Part shown: piece by piece, positions 1-11,760 of the stretch
Layout of the letters: each line of letters begins with the position of its first letter
How positions within the stretch are numbered: the first letter of the stretch is position 1
Assembly: GCA_947311845.1 (NCBI GenBank)
Contig: CAMZMU010000027.1
Coordinates: forward strand, 43,178,853 to 43,242,852
Source: Poa pratensis
Taxonomy: Eukaryota; Streptophyta; Magnoliopsida; Poales; Poaceae
Reading direction: 5' to 3'
Length of the DNA: 64,000 nucleotides
The notes under the pieces: generated by a model
Databases searched by the model: none
What the model was told of the DNA's origin: nothing
What the model saw: only the letters and a program-made list of their open reading frames with translations
Translations under genes and position numbers: made by a program

Positions 1-440
1 GTTAAATGGCATAGATAAAATTACTAAAGCTCGTATTCATATTGGTGTTGCGGCCATCTTGTGGGCTACTTGGAACTGTAGAAATGACATTGTTTTTAAC
101 AAATCAAACTCCACTCATTATTTGCAAGTTATACATAAGGCGTGCTATTGGATCCACTCATGGTCATTCCTACTCCCCGCGGACCAGCGTGGGCTTATGG
201 ATGTCGGATGTACCCGTATGCTGACGATTGTGCGGACTATTTTCAGCCGGGAGGATGGCTTCAACCTAGACATCTAGATGTTTAATATTCATTTGTTCGA
301 GTGGCTGATCTTTGTGGTCACCTTAAGCGACCCATAAATTGTGAACTTGTACTCTTGGATGTTAAATAATTACGGGTTGTTGTGTGCATCTTTTAAATGC
401 AGAGGCCGGGATATGCACCCCCTTATCTTAAAAAAAAGTA
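1..440 (+). mobile_element. LINE (non-LTR retrotransposon) 3' fragment, cut by window edge
   Basis: The translation in the frame from 59 reads through the end of a zf-RVT type LINE ORF2, with the tryptophan-rich CRNDIVF and SWSFLLPADQR segments. It ends in a short untranslated tail and an A-run near 430-438. The same sequence is repeated at about 5160-5612, where more of the upstream coding region is present. This copy keeps a Trp codon where the second copy has a stop. It is probably 5' truncated, but its left end lies outside the window. The flanks after the A-tails of the two copies are unrelated, so they look like independent insertions rather than a segmental duplication. Confidence 0.75.
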
Positions 441-1798
441 TGTAGGCGAGCTTTAATAATCCCAAGGGAATATTTCCCTTCGAGGATAGGATGACACTTT
501 TTTGACACAGTCGGCATCGATAATGCAGATAATTTGGGTCGAAACGAGCAGTCGAAAGTGAGGAAGCCAAGGTAAGAAAGGGAGAAGAGCAATCTCTGCA
601 GCTATCGTGCGCCCCATGTCAGAAACCACATTAGCGAACACTAGCAAGCACCATCAGTTGAGTTCAGCGTGTGGGTTGAAATGTGATGCATGCATCCATG
701 CATCTTATTCTCTGGTGGATCGACAGTTGCTGTGGGGCACTGAACCTCTGCAACGCGGATGATCCAAAGTCGATGACGCCGACCGCACCGTCCTCCTCCT
801 CGGTACCATTATGCATGCATATGCATGCTAGAGGACCGCGTTAGGTTAGGTTGACAATACGATCAAATGCTTTTCCAAACCGGTCTGCAAGCGCGTACTC
901 AGTGAGCTATCTCCACTACTACTGTAGCACCAAACGCATGCACCCTGCAGTCTATAAATTGTCCGCTCCTCCAGAATCACCGTCAAGATCATCGTGATGG
1001 TGATTACACATATAGCCTAGCTAGGACGACTCCGCCGAACTTACGCACAGGTTGTTTTAATAAAAACAGACGTACAGGTTGAATTGCGCGCGGCTAGCTA
1101 CGATAGGAACAACTCGTGATCTCCAAGTTCGTATACTGTGAACTGCACCTCATCGATATCGGCCAAAAAGGCAATCGAACTTTCAACCATACGCGAGTGG
1201 TTAAGCATGGGTATTAGCAGATCATCGGTTCATTAATGGCCGTGGAATCGAGAAAACGCCTCTGTTGGGTAGGATAGGGACGAAGTTCTCGCGGGAAAAA
1301 AATCGATCCAGGCAAAGTTGAGATATGACATGGTCCGAACTGGTATCATCTTTTGCTTTTCTTTCGCTCGCATGATCTCTGCCCTTTTAGCTTCTAGATA
1401 TGCCGTGGCGAACCGCAACTCTCCAACTCCAATACGATCCCGTAACACTGTGCCACAAGCTTTCCACATTTGAGACTACTGGTATATATACGATCAACTG
1501 GAAAGGTATATCTAGACCATATCTCATTTGACAAACGGTAAAGCATGCGGCGATGATACAATGCACTAGGAAAATTTGCAAACTGTGAGTTGGCTTTTTA
1601 AATTCGTTAATGCTTGCGTTTCCAATAGAAGATCTATTTTCCTTCTCATTCTTTTTTCGTGTTAGAGTGAAGGTATAGAGTGGAGGGAAAGGGAGATGCG
1701 GGTAGGCGATTGTGGTACTGACGGATACCAAGCCGTTCAACGAAGAGTTAACGGTCTAGATGTATCGTATTTTGTGACTTTTTTTAAATGGAGACAAA
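441..1798. other. No gene recognised; one promoter-like stretch
   Basis: No coding stretch here resembles a known family. The only suggestive element is a TATA-like tctataaatt at 951-960, about 60 bases upstream of a CT- and purine-mixed segment, with GCATGC-rich DNA before it. It could be the remnant of a plant promoter, but no convincing coding exon follows, so it is not called as a gene. Confidence 0.3.
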
Positions 1799-1844
1799 AG
1801 CTCTCTCTCTCTCTCACTCTCTCTCTCTATCTCTCTCTCTCTCC
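1799..1844. repeat. CT/GA microsatellite
   Basis: A nearly pure (CT)n run with a few interruptions by A and C. It lies in AT-rich DNA without a supported gene. Confidence 0.9.
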
Positions 1845-2289
1845 CTTATGCCACTACATCCGTCGGAATATGTTGTCTTCCATTTTTTCGTAGCAATAAA
1901 GCTCAGAGTTTCAAGATACTGAAATAACATCAATTTCCATCGACGGGATAAGGGGGACGACCGTACCTGTTTGTGCACCTCAGTCTTTTGGACACCATTT
2001 TCTTATACAAAATCTTATTTAGTCGTTCTTGGACTCGTTGGATTCATGTGAACGAGGCGCCACTATCTTGTGGCATTGGGTTTGAATTTGGGCTTGTGGA
2101 AAATAACATTTATCGAGCATTCCATGTGGCTTGTATCTAGTGCTTGCAACTTCTTCAGATTGATTCTAGCTTGTCTCCTTTCATCGTGCTTCACCTACAC
2201 AAACCAAAGTCAAGGCAAAACAATCAATTTGAATAAAAACTAAATGTTATGCAATCACATTAGATGGAGCATGAAAAGAACGATTTGAT

Positions 2290-2345
2290 ATTCAACGGGT
2301 ATCTTAAACCTTGCTCATCCTCAAGCAAGGGGTTGATAAAATCAT
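2290..2345 (-). mobile_element. Possible Athila/TAT-like retrotransposon relic
   Basis: Read on the minus strand, this stretch contains CTTGAGGATGAGCAAGG followed by TTTAAG. It closely matches the block just upstream of the polypurine tract of the complete Athila-like element here (minus strand at about 42824-42865: CTTGAGGACAAGCAAAGG followed by TTTAAG). That block is characteristic of the 3' end of plant Athila/TAT Ty3/gypsy elements. No protein-coding remains or LTR boundary were found nearby, so only a decayed 3' end is inferred. The rest of 1980-2960 is AT-rich and otherwise unexplained. Confidence 0.35.
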
Positions 2346-2960
2346 GGTATCATCTAGCTTACAAATGAAGATCGATGCTCTGAATTCTTATATTTCCTGC
2401 AAACTTCAAGCACACATACTTACACAAGACAAACAAGCTTGGTTATGTAAAATGTTTGGTATTCAAAGTTAAATCTGATTTTAAAGCACAAACTTTTGAC
2501 TCTTCTGTTTGCACTTTATTGTACTTTAATTTTTTTGAAAAAGAAGGAAACATAGTGAAAAACAAGGAAAAAGAACAGGGCTATGTTATAGTTAGCAGCA
2601 ACTGATTGATTGGAATGTTGATTGATGAAAGCTGAAGTTATTTGTCCTCACTATGGACTGTTGCTCCTCTGTCTTGTTTACTTTTGCAAGTGGTCTACTT
2701 TGTTTCATACCAATCCTTCTAAGTATTAGCAAACATAGCTCTATTATTAGGAAACTCTCGCCCATCAATCCATGAATACGTGCGTGTCATCCATCCAGTG
2801 TGTTGTCTATGTCGTCTTAGCAGACTGGTCATCAGTACATCATTGGAGTACCCATGATATAATGTTGTCTGGCTTGCAAGAGGATGCTTTATCATCATGA
2901 CAATATAAACTATCTGAGTTCTTTCGTCGTTTATACCTAACGTGAAAAGGATTAGCATGA

Positions 2961-4100
2961 CAGTCACCTGGATGTACTATGGTTTCAGCGAAACAGGAAG
3001 ACCGGAAGAGAGCACCTTATGTCGTACTCCGCATGTAAATTAGCCATCAAGATATTAAGTAACGGATACTATGTTGGAGTCGGGGGTTACAGTGCATCCT
3101 TGGCTTTCACAGGGGACATGGTATTCGAGTTGGCTCAATCGGCCAGTTAGGTGTCTGTGGTCACAGGTCCAACTTCCATGCTGACAGATTAGATTAGTTG
3201 CGTTCAATCGACCGATCAGCTGAGCCTGGCTACAATACGATAAGCTGTCTTCCATCCATCATCTGGAGCTATGCTAACTAAGCTAGCTTGCCAGTGCATG
3301 TGCGTGCAACAGGACACCGGAGCCCATCGATTCGTTTCACTTGCCCATGATAATATCTGTCAACTGAAACTCCAAGGAAACTGGCTGAGAAGCTTTGGCG
3401 ACTGGCGAGCCGTCCCTGTTAACTCATGATCGAGCTTGTTATAAGCTGGCTCTTAGGTGGAAAAGACTCACTCAAAACCTCTTAATCTTCGAATTCTTTT
3501 CCCCTGACGACGACGCACAAAAGCTTGAAATATTTTCACCTCTCGAAGATTCTCCGGCGGATCGAAGAGTAGTGATCACATACAAAAGCGGCAAAATTAT
3601 CCACTTCCACTTGAAATCCAAGTCATATGATGGGTGCCTCTTCTTTCTATCGATTTCCCCGGGGCTCGATGGCAAGTGGCAACCCAGTTGCGCCGTCGCT
3701 TTCGCCAAAAGACTGGAAGGCGATCGCCGTGAACGAGCGACGCCGCGGGCGCCCACGCGATCGCAAGTGTGGGTGCGCGCGGCAGCTCCACGCCGATCAA
3801 ACGCGCACGACCCCTTCCAAGCTAGCTCGTTCACGCCAATTATGGAATCCATATACCCCGCCACATGATCGAGGGGCTTCGCACTCCATCTTCAACTACA
3901 CGAAGAAGATGCAACGTACCAGCTGCTAGTGAGTGCCATCGATCATGCGCAGATTGGCCCGACAAAAGTCAATGCCTTAACAATGGACAAACTTTACATA
4001 CTGCGAGTTTGTGCTCCCGCGTCGCAGTCAAATTGCTACGATCCAGGCATCATCGGCATGCGAGGCGATGCGATGCGATGCCGCCTTTACATCAACTCAA
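2961..4100. other. No supported gene
   Basis: Several open frames exist between 3395 and 3930, but they overlap on both strands, have no recognisable domain and lack splice or start context. I see no transposon termini here. Confidence 0.4.
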
Positions 4101-4105
4101 GGTCC

Positions 4106-4201
4106 ACTCCACTCACTCACTCTGTCACTAGCTCACTCACTCTGTCACTCACTCACTCAGATTCAGCGATGTGATTGCTGAATGCATGCATGCATGCATG
4201 C
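4106..4201. repeat. ACTC and TGCA simple repeats
   Basis: Imperfect (ACTC)n runs at about 4110-4158, broken by tgtcacta spacers, are followed by (TGCA)n at about 4182-4201. A short run of GATGC(GATGC) repeats lies just before, at about 4061-4082. Confidence 0.8.
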
Positions 4202-4689
4202 CGATAATATCATGCATACATGGATAAATATATTGGAGAATGCTGATCTAGCCTACTGCAAGGAGCTACACCTAGCAAGCATCTACTTATATGCGCCTCC
4301 TTTCTAGGATCGGAGTGAGAGTTTTACTTTCGCACACCTCCTTGCTTGCTTGCTGCTTGTTGAAATAGCCTACTTCTTTCTCTCACTTTCTCTTTCGTCC
4401 ACCTTTTCTTATCTTTATGATATCCATATTTAGATAGGGCGGTCGCCTTTCTGCGAAAATAAAGTCGATCTGCAGGTAATTTCACTCTCTCTATCTCTGA
4501 TATCGAAAAAAACTCTCTCTCTGATATACTCCACGAGGATCATGGTGGGGGCGTCGGCGTGTGGCTACCCGGTTAGACGTACCGGGTTTCAGTTAGCAGC
4601 GGGAGTTTCGGCTTTCAGGTTCTGATGTGGGCATTGGCCCATGGGGCCTAGCCATCGTTTGGTTCAGCAATGCACAGCAGGACGAGCCA

Positions 4690-5612
4690 ACAAACACAGC
4701 ACAATAGCTAATATTCTTAGCACAATATCTAGTAATCTCCCATTTCGCCGGATATTGGTAGAAAATAATAGAACACATTGGCTCAACCTAGTTGAGAGGC
4801 TTATGCGAGTTAAACTTGTAGATGAGGAAGATAAATTTAAATGGATGCTTACTTCTAACGGAACATTTACGGTTAAGTCATATTATGATGACTTATTAAA
4901 TGGATATACTAGATACCTGCGTAAGTATCTATGGAAGTTAAAATCTCGCTAAAAATAAAAATCTTCCTATGGTTTCTAAATAGAAAAGAAATTTTGACAA
5001 AAAACAATTTGATTAAAAGAAGGTAGACTGGATATAAGAATTGTGTTATGCGATGCGGATGAGTTCGTTGAACACCTCTTCATTAAGTGTCCGTTTGTTC
5101 GCGATATTTGGCGATTATTGCACTTCACTTTTAATGTTTACCCACCTACGAGCATTGCGAATCTGTTTGGTAGTTGGTTAAATGGAATAGATAAAATTAC
5201 TAAAGCTCGTATTCGTATTGGTGTTGCGGCCATATTGTGGGATACTTGAAACTGTAGAAATGACATTGTTTTTAACAAATCAAATTCAACTCATTATTTG
5301 CAGGTTATTCACAAGGCGTGCTATTGGATCCACTCATGGTCATTCCTACTCCCTGCGGACCAGCGTGGGTTCATGGATGCCGGCTATACCCGTATGCTGA
5401 CGATTGTGCGGGCTATCTTCAGCCGGGGAGGATGGCTTCACCTAGACGTCAAGATGTTTAATATTCATTTGTTCGAGTGGCTGATCTTTGTAGCCACCTT
5501 AAGTGACCCATGAATTGTGACCTTATACTCTTGGATTTTAAATAATTGCGGGTGGATGTGTGCATCTTTTGGATACAGAGGCCGGGATCTGCACCCTCTT
5601 GTCTAAAAAAGA
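4690..5612 (+). mobile_element. 5'-truncated LINE with zf-RVT domain remnant
   Basis: This is the C-terminal part of LINE ORF2. The region downstream of the reverse transcriptase starts near 4720 (FRRILVENNRTHW, KWMLTSNGTFTVKSYY, KYLWKLK). The zf-RVT zinc-binding domain follows at 4980-5250 (NRKEILTKNNLIKR, EHLFIKCPF, LFGSWLNG), and then the CRNDIVF tail. The frame is interrupted at about 4953, around 5035 and by a TGA at 5247. The 3' end is an untranslated tail closing in an A-run at 5606-5611. A weak target duplication is possible: GACGAG at 4683 and after the A-tail at 5611. The first 440 bases of the window are a second copy of the 3' half. Confidence 0.8.
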
Positions 5613-6288
5613 CGAGTCATTCGATCAGCAGGAGATAGATGTGGTGTGGGGGCAGGCGCGCTCGGTTAAGTACAGATCATGGATTTGTTTAGGTGTTGGT
5701 GTACGAGTGGTGTCATATCGCCATGCCATGATAATATGTTCCATCCAAGCTAGCCTTTATCAACCAATAGATATCATGTCTTGTGTGTGCAATTATACGT
5801 TTGTAAAAGTTAATGCCGTGGTAATATATAGCAGTGCACATATTAGGGCTAGCTAAGTGAGTGCATATGCGTGCCCCCACTGGGATGAACAGTTTCTGGC
5901 TCGAATAATTACCCCAATCGGAGGAATATGTCCATGCCTTTATAAAGTTTCGATTGGGTGTATATTTGCTCTCACGTCATGCACGATAGCACGAGCTCCT
6001 GAAGATCATCTCTTCAGCGCGGCTTCTCCCTTTTCCTCACCTCTCACAGCCATCTTTCTCTATTTACACTTCTTTTTAGTCTAGAAATTGAGCCATCAGT
6101 CTCCGCCTAAAGGCACTCGGCATTGTACATGGTCTATCTATCTACACGTTAGATCATTGGTACCCTTCGTTGCTGGGTTGTCCTTGATGTCTGCCTATAC
6201 CTGGATATTAACTTTACTTAGTCACCAACGATGGTGATACATAGACCGGTAGTGTAGGCTTTGTCACCTCTCACTGTTCGCGAGGAAA
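5613..6288. other. No supported gene
   Basis: Open frames at 5560-6084 have no recognisable domains. No termini of mobile elements were seen. Confidence 0.4.
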
Positions 6289-6594
6289 GAATTTTGAGTT
6301 TCGCCAGGTGGTGGTATGTGGCTCGGCCATGAGATGACCAGGGTAAATCATACTCCCTACGTTTAAATTAGATGAATTTCCACTTGTTTAAATATAGATT
6401 TATCTATACTTCTAATATGTCTAGATATATCTACATGTGTAGAATTCTGAGTTTCGCCAGGTGGTGGCATGTGGCTCGGCCATGAGATGACCAGGGTAAA
6501 TCATACTCCCTACGTTTAAATTAGATGAATTCCACTTGTTTAAATATAGATTTATCTATACTTTTAACATGTCTAGATATATCCACATGTGGGT
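6289..6594. repeat. Tandem duplication, 153-bp period
   Basis: The segment starting GAATTTTGAGTTTCGCCAGG at 6289 recurs at 6442 with only a few differences. Each unit consists of about 62 bp of flanking DNA plus the left half of a Stowaway-type MITE. The duplication therefore arose after the MITE inserted, and it duplicated only the MITE's left half together with its target flank. Confidence 0.85.
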
Positions 6595-6622
6595 AAATAG
6601 AAGTCATCTAATTTGGAACGAG
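6506..6622. mobile_element. Stowaway-like MITE (Tc1/Mariner), right TIR decayed
   Basis: The left end CTCCCTACGTTTAAATTAGA follows a TA at 6504-6505. The right end, read as reverse complement, is CGTTCCAAATTAGATGACTT, which gives inverted arms typical of Triticeae Stowaway elements. The outermost bases on the right (GAACGAGCG instead of the usual GGAGGGAG) are mutated. A partial copy of the left half lies at 6353-6440 because of the 153-bp tandem duplication. Confidence 0.7.
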
Positions 6623-7062
6623 CGTGACATTATCCGAAATGTAAAAGGCAATAAAATAGCATTGTATGCTATAGTGTGCTTGCTTAGATACTCGTGCACG
6701 AAGTTCTATGACTACGTCGCTACATGAGTAATGTAATTAGATGTTGCATCTAAAGTGTCAATTTTATGTTGTTCTTCGTTAAAAAAAAGTGTTCTCTCCC
6801 AGCCATCTAATATTTTTTGTATATACTTTTGGGTTCTCTCATTCATACCTTGCGGCTAGCGAACAAATGTGGACCAAGTACAAGTTAGTGCCTCAAACGA
6901 AGTGCTATAAACACACACACCAATGCGTCACTTGACATCAAGGATTGTTTATCGTGGCAAGAGCAAAAAACATTTGAAACAAACAAAAGCTTTCCCTCGT
7001 TTATTAAGAGGGATTGTTTATCGATATCTCTAGCAAGTCCCATCATATGAAATGGGTTCAAC
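6623..7062. other. No supported gene
   Basis: AT-rich flank of the CACTA element. GGATTGTTTATCG occurs twice (about 6942 and 7011), which is a small local duplication. Nothing else was recognised. Confidence 0.4.
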
Positions 7063-7089
7063 GTCCACTAGTAGAAAAAGGACTTTTCG

Positions 7090-7320
7090 TCCGGAGTACT
7101 GTTTTCCATTAGCCCCGGTTCAGGCAAAATCCGGGACCAGTGCCTGGCACTGGTCCCGGTTCGAGCTCACATGGCCCCGTGGGGCATTGGTCCCGGTTCG
7201 GTTGGGGGCATTGGTCCCGGTTCATGCCAAGAACCGGGACCAAAGCTCCAGAGCCGGACCACGTGGCATGCCGCGGAGCTTTGGTCCCGGTTCGTGCCAA
7301 GAACCGGGACCAATACCCCT
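7090..7320. repeat. 5' subterminal repeats of the CACTA element
   Basis: Repeated copies in both orientations of GGTCCCGGTTC and its complement GAACCGGGACC, some paired as short palindromes (for example 7281-7314). In En/Spm-type elements such motifs are the binding sites of the element's DNA-binding protein. Here that role is inferred from position and repetition. Confidence 0.85.
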
Positions 7321-7323
7321 CCC

Positions 7324-7475
7324 CTGCCTATATATTGTTGCCCCCCCCCCCCCCCTCTCTCCTCTGTTTTTTTTCCTGGATTGGTGGGAAGTGGAGGTGC
7401 TAGTTTTTTTTCTCTTTGCCACGCACAAGATGTGTTCGATGAAATGCCCGACCCGCACCGAGGTTAGCAACTATA
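7324..7475 (+). promoter_or_regulatory. Putative tnpD promoter and non-coding first exon
   Basis: A TATA-like CCTATATATTG lies directly after the 5' subterminal repeats, followed by a C-tract (7338-7356) and a pyrimidine-rich leader. A possible first donor site (CACCGAG|GTTAGC) lies at about 7460. The coding exon begins after an acceptor CAG at 7641-7643. The leader motif CCCGACCCGCACCG is repeated three times (7448, 7532 and 7562). Confidence 0.45.
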
Positions 7476-7643
7476 TCCTTTTCATCTGTAATTGATACAG
7501 AAATATTGCAGGCCTGCATAAATTTCTCTATTCCCGACCCGCACCGTGGTTAGCAACTATGCCCGACCCGCACCGTGGTCATTTCACTATTCAAGATGTT
7601 ATTGTAATGGTATTTGATAAACTTAATTATATATATGATGCAG

Positions 7644-10600
7644 ATGGATGCACGGATGCGATGGATGTACGGCGAACGACGCAGTTCCGAGTTTATTGCA
7701 GGCCTGCATAAATTTCTCGATGTGGCTGAGGCAAACAAAGTGAATAATTTTATGCCTTGTCCATGTGAGAAGTGTCGGAACGTCAGGGAGTACCCTGACC
7801 CGAGAACCATTCAAGACCACGTGATTCGGAAAGGTTTCATGCCCAGCTATAATTGTTGGACCAAGCACGGAGAAAGAGGGGTTACGATGGAAGACAATGA
7901 AGAAGAGGAGGATGATGACAACTATCCTATGTTCCCTGAGGAATGCGGTGATACTGTTATGGAAGACGTTGAAGAAGAAAGAGGTGAACATCGGGCATCA
8001 GATGAGCCCGCTGATGGTCTTGGTGGGTCATTTCTGATGCAAAGCGAGAATGCGATACAGAAAAGGAGAAGCTAAAGTTGGAGGCCATGCTTGAGGATCA
8101 CAAAAAGTTGCTGTACCCAAACTGCGAAGATGGCAGCACAAAGCTCGGTACCACACTGGAACTGCTGAAATGGAAGGCAGAGACTGGTTGTTCTGACAAG
8201 GGATTTGAGAAGTTACTGAAAATAATGAAGCCGAAGCTTCCAAAGGATAACGAATTGCCCGAGACTACATACGAAGCAAAGAAGGCTATCTGCCCTCTAG
8301 GATTAGATGTGCAGAAGATACATGCATGCATTAATGACTGCATCCTGTACCGCGGTGAGTACGAGAACATGGATAAATGCCCGGTATGCAATGCACTGCG
8401 GTACAAGATAAGACAAGATGACCCTGGTGATGTTGAGGGCGATGACGAGCCCCCCCGGAAGAGGGTTCCTGCTAAGGTGATGTGGTATGCTCCTATAATA
8501 CCACGGTTGAAACGTCTGTTCAGAAACAAAGAGCATGCCAGGTTGTTGCGATGGCACAAAGAAGAGCGTAAGAAAGACGGGAAGTTGAGACACCCCGCCG
8601 ATGGGTCCCAGTGGAGAAAAATCGACAGAGAGTTCCCGACATTTTCAGATGACGCAAGGAACTTAAGATTTGGTCTAAGTACAGATGGCTTTAATCCTTT
8701 TGGGGAACAGAGCTCCAGTCATAGCACTTGGCCCGTGACTCTATGTATCTACAACCTTCCTCCTTGGTTGTGCATGAAGCGGAAGTTCATTATGATGCCA
8801 GTGCTCATCCAAGGCCCGAAGCAACCCGGCAACGACATTGATGTGTACCTACGGCCATTAGTTGATGAACTTTTGCAGTTGTGGTCCGAACCAGGTGTAC
8901 GTGTGTGGGATGAGCACAAACAACAGGAATTTGACCTACGAGCGTTGCTGTTCGTAACCATCAATGATTGGCCTGCTCTTAGTAACATTTCAGGACAGTC
9001 AAACAAGGGATACAATGCATGCACGCACTGTTTAGATAAGACTGAAAGTATACATTTGGGAAACAAGAATGTGTACCTGGGGCATCGTCGATTTCTTCCG
9101 AACGGTCATGCCGTAAGAAAGCCCGGCAAGCATTTCAACGGTGAGGCAGATGGCCGCAAGAAGCCTAACCTCCCTGATGGTGATGTTATATATGACAAGG
9201 TCAAGGATTTAGAAGTAATCTTTGGAAAGGGTCCTGGCAGTCTATCTGTTCCGAATGACGCTAACAAGCGCGTACCCTTGTGGAAAAAGTGCTCTATATT
9301 CTGGGAGCTACCCTATTGGAAAGTCCTAGAGGTCCGGTCTTCAATCGACGTGATGCACGTGACGAAGAATCTTTGCGTGAACCTGCTAGGCTTCCTGGGC
9401 GTGTATGGGAAGACAAAAGATACACCGGAAGCACGGGCAGACCAGCAACGTATGAAAGACCCATACAACAAGCAGACGGATAAAGGGCGTCAATACTTAA
9501 GCAGCTACGCTCTTACCAAAGCAGAGAAGGAAATCTTTTTTGAATGCCTGAGCAGTATCAAGGTCCCGGCTGGCTTCTCGTCAAATATAAAGGGAATAAT
9601 AAATATGGCAAAGAAAAAATTCCAGAACCTGAAGTCTCATGATTGCCACGTGATTATGACGCAGTTGCTTCCGGTTGCATTGAGGGGGCTTCTACCGGAA
9701 AATGTTCGAGTACCCATTGTGAAGCTATGTGCATTCCTCAATGCAATATCTCAGAAGGTCATCGATCCAGTAACTCTACCAAGTTTACAGAAGGCTGTGG
9801 TCCAATGTCTTGTCAGCTTCGAGTTGGTGTTCCCCCCATCATTCTTCAATATTATGACGCATCTCCTGGTTCACCTACGCGACGAGATTGCCATTCTCGG
9901 TCCTGTATTTCTACACAATATGTTCCCCTTCGAGAGGTTCATGGGAGTCTTGAAGAAATATGTTCATAACCGTGCTAGGCCAGAAGGAAGCATCTCAAGG
10001 GGCTATGGAACAGAAGAGGTCATTGAGTTCTGTGTTGACTTTATTCCTGACCTTAAGCCGATTGGTGTTCCTGAATCGCGACATGAGGGGAGACTGAGTG
10101 GAAAAGGCACGCTAGGAAAGAAAGCACTGATATGTAGGGACGGGCATTCTTTAACTCAAGCACACTACACAGTTCTACAAAGTTCCACCTTCGTGGCTCC
10201 GTATATCGAGGAACACAAGAATTATGTACGCTCCAAGAACCCGGGGAAGGATGACTCCTGGATTAAAGAAAAACACATGGAGACCTTCGGCAGTTGGTTG
10301 CGATTACAGCTCATGAATGACACCACTGTCGGAGATCAGCTCTACTTGTTGGCCGCGTCACCATCTTCGACTGTATTGAATTTCCAAGGGTACGAGATAA
10401 ATGGGAATACATTTTACACGATCGCCCAAGATAAAAAGAGCACCAACCAGAACAGTGGTGTCCGCTTTGATGCAACAAACGACGATGGGCAAAAGGACAC
10501 ATACTATGGTCGCATAGAGGAGATATGGGAACTTGACTATGGACCTACTTTTAAGGTCCCTTTGTTTCGGTGCAGTTGGGTCAACATGAATGGAGAAGGG

Positions 10601-10960
10601 ATAAAGGTAGACCAGCTGTACGGGATGACAACAGTGAATCTCAAGAATCTTGGTTGTTACAAGAACGAACCATTCGTCCTAGCCAATGATGTGGCTCAGG
10701 TTTTCTATGTGAAGGACATGTCCTCCAGACCGAAAAAAAGAAAAAACAAGCAAACGAATACATCAGACAATGAGCCAAAGCGTCACGTAGTTCTTTCAGG
10801 GAAAAGAAACATCGTGGGAGTCGAGGGCAAGACAGACATGTCAGCAGATTATGATAAGTTTGATGAAATTCCGCCCTTCACAGTGAGAACTGACCCAAGC
10901 ATCCCGTTAAATAATGAAGATGCTCCATGGTTACGGCTGAAGCGATGTAAATCAATGTAA
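7644..10960 (+). CDS. tnpD: TNPD-type CACTA transposase, one internal frameshift
   Basis: The predicted cut-and-paste transposase of the CACTA element. The ATG at 7644 follows directly on an acceptor-like TATGATGCAG and opens a transposase-associated domain in residues 1-75 (MRWMYGERRSSEF, CPCEKCR). The frame ends at 8075. From 8078 the protein continues in another frame for 960 codons: acidic link, then Transposase_21 core (residues about 180-400, with LRFGLSTDGFNPFG and CTHCLD), a DUF4218-like block (about 535-650, FPFERFMGVLKKYVHNRARP) and a DUF4216-like block (about 800-870). A single-base loss near 8024-8027 would explain the break, because both frames are otherwise undamaged. It is either a very recent mutation or a consensus error. 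The C-terminus is Lys-rich, as usual. Total length fits intact family members. Confidence 0.92.
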
Positions 10961-11196
10961 TGTATTAAACCTTTATGTGATGTGTAGTAATGTATTAAAC
11001 CTTTATGTGGTGAAAACCATAATACACGAGTGAGTTTTCTTTTTTGTTTTCTGTTAATTAATTGCATGACGACCGGTGAAACACGCGTGGTAGGTGGTTG
11101 TCGGCTCCCACACCTCCCGTGGGAACCTCTCAAACCTCAGCTTCGACCGTCCAAACACAGTTCCCCCTGCATACAGCCCGACGGTGGCTCGTGAGT

Positions 11197-11712
11197 TTGA
11201 GCGCCACTTCGATCCAAGCAGCGGTAAGACGTCTCTGATGATCTACAACCGTCCGGCAAGACGTCTCTGATGATCTGCAACCGTTTGGAACGGTCGCAGG
11301 TCATCAGAGACGTCTTGCCACTGGTTGCCCAAAGATGCCTCTCCGAGTGACGCTGGAATGTTTTGTGTTTGAGCGCCACTTCGATCCAAGCAGCGGCAAG
11401 ACGTCTCTGATGATCTACAACCGTCCGGCAACACATCTCTGATGATCTGCAACCGTTTGGAACGGTCGCAGGTCATCAGAGACGTCTTGCCACTGGTTGC
11501 CCAAAGATGCCTCTCCGAGTGACGCTGGAATGTTTTGTGTTTGAGCGCCACTTCGATCCAAGCAGCGGCAAGACGTCTCTGATGATCTACAACCGTCCGG
11601 CAACACATCTCTGATGATCTGCAACCGTTTGGAACGGTCGCAGGTCATCAGAGACGTCTTGCCGCTGGTTGCCCAAAGATGCCTCTCCGAGTGACGCTGG
11701 AATGTTTTGTGT
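11197..11712. repeat. Three 172-bp tandem repeats, each with a hairpin
   Basis: TCGATCCAAGCAGCGG recurs at 11209, 11381 and 11553, giving an exact 172-bp period. Each unit contains a 31-bp inverted repeat (GGCAAGACGTCTCTGATGAT... facing its complement) around a short loop. A partial extra GACGTCTCTGATGATCT copy lies beside each arm. The array lies downstream of tnpD and before a leader-like segment inside the CACTA element. On the minus strand the units are open across their full length (repeated ICRD/DVLPDGCRSSE-type peptides), which I regard as accidental. Confidence 0.9.
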
Positions 11713-11760
11713 GAGTGAGTAACCTGTCTGAGGAGGGCGGCTATATATAGGGTACGTGTG

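Noticed and set aside
3395..3929. Overlapping open frames on both strands that could suggest a small gene
   Set aside because: No domain, no splice or promoter context, and the strands compete; not supported.
1..5612. Segmental duplication linking 1-440 and 5160-5612
   Set aside because: Similarity stops at the A-tail in both copies, as for independent LINE insertions.
7052..7495. Open frames with repeated PGSV/LVPVRA motifs near the CACTA left end
   Set aside because: Translations of the subterminal GGTCCCGGTTC palindromes.
11137..11648. Long minus-strand open frames with repeated CCRTVVDHQRRLAAAW peptides
   Set aside because: They are translations of the 172-bp DNA repeat, have no domain or start context, and owe their openness to the unit length.
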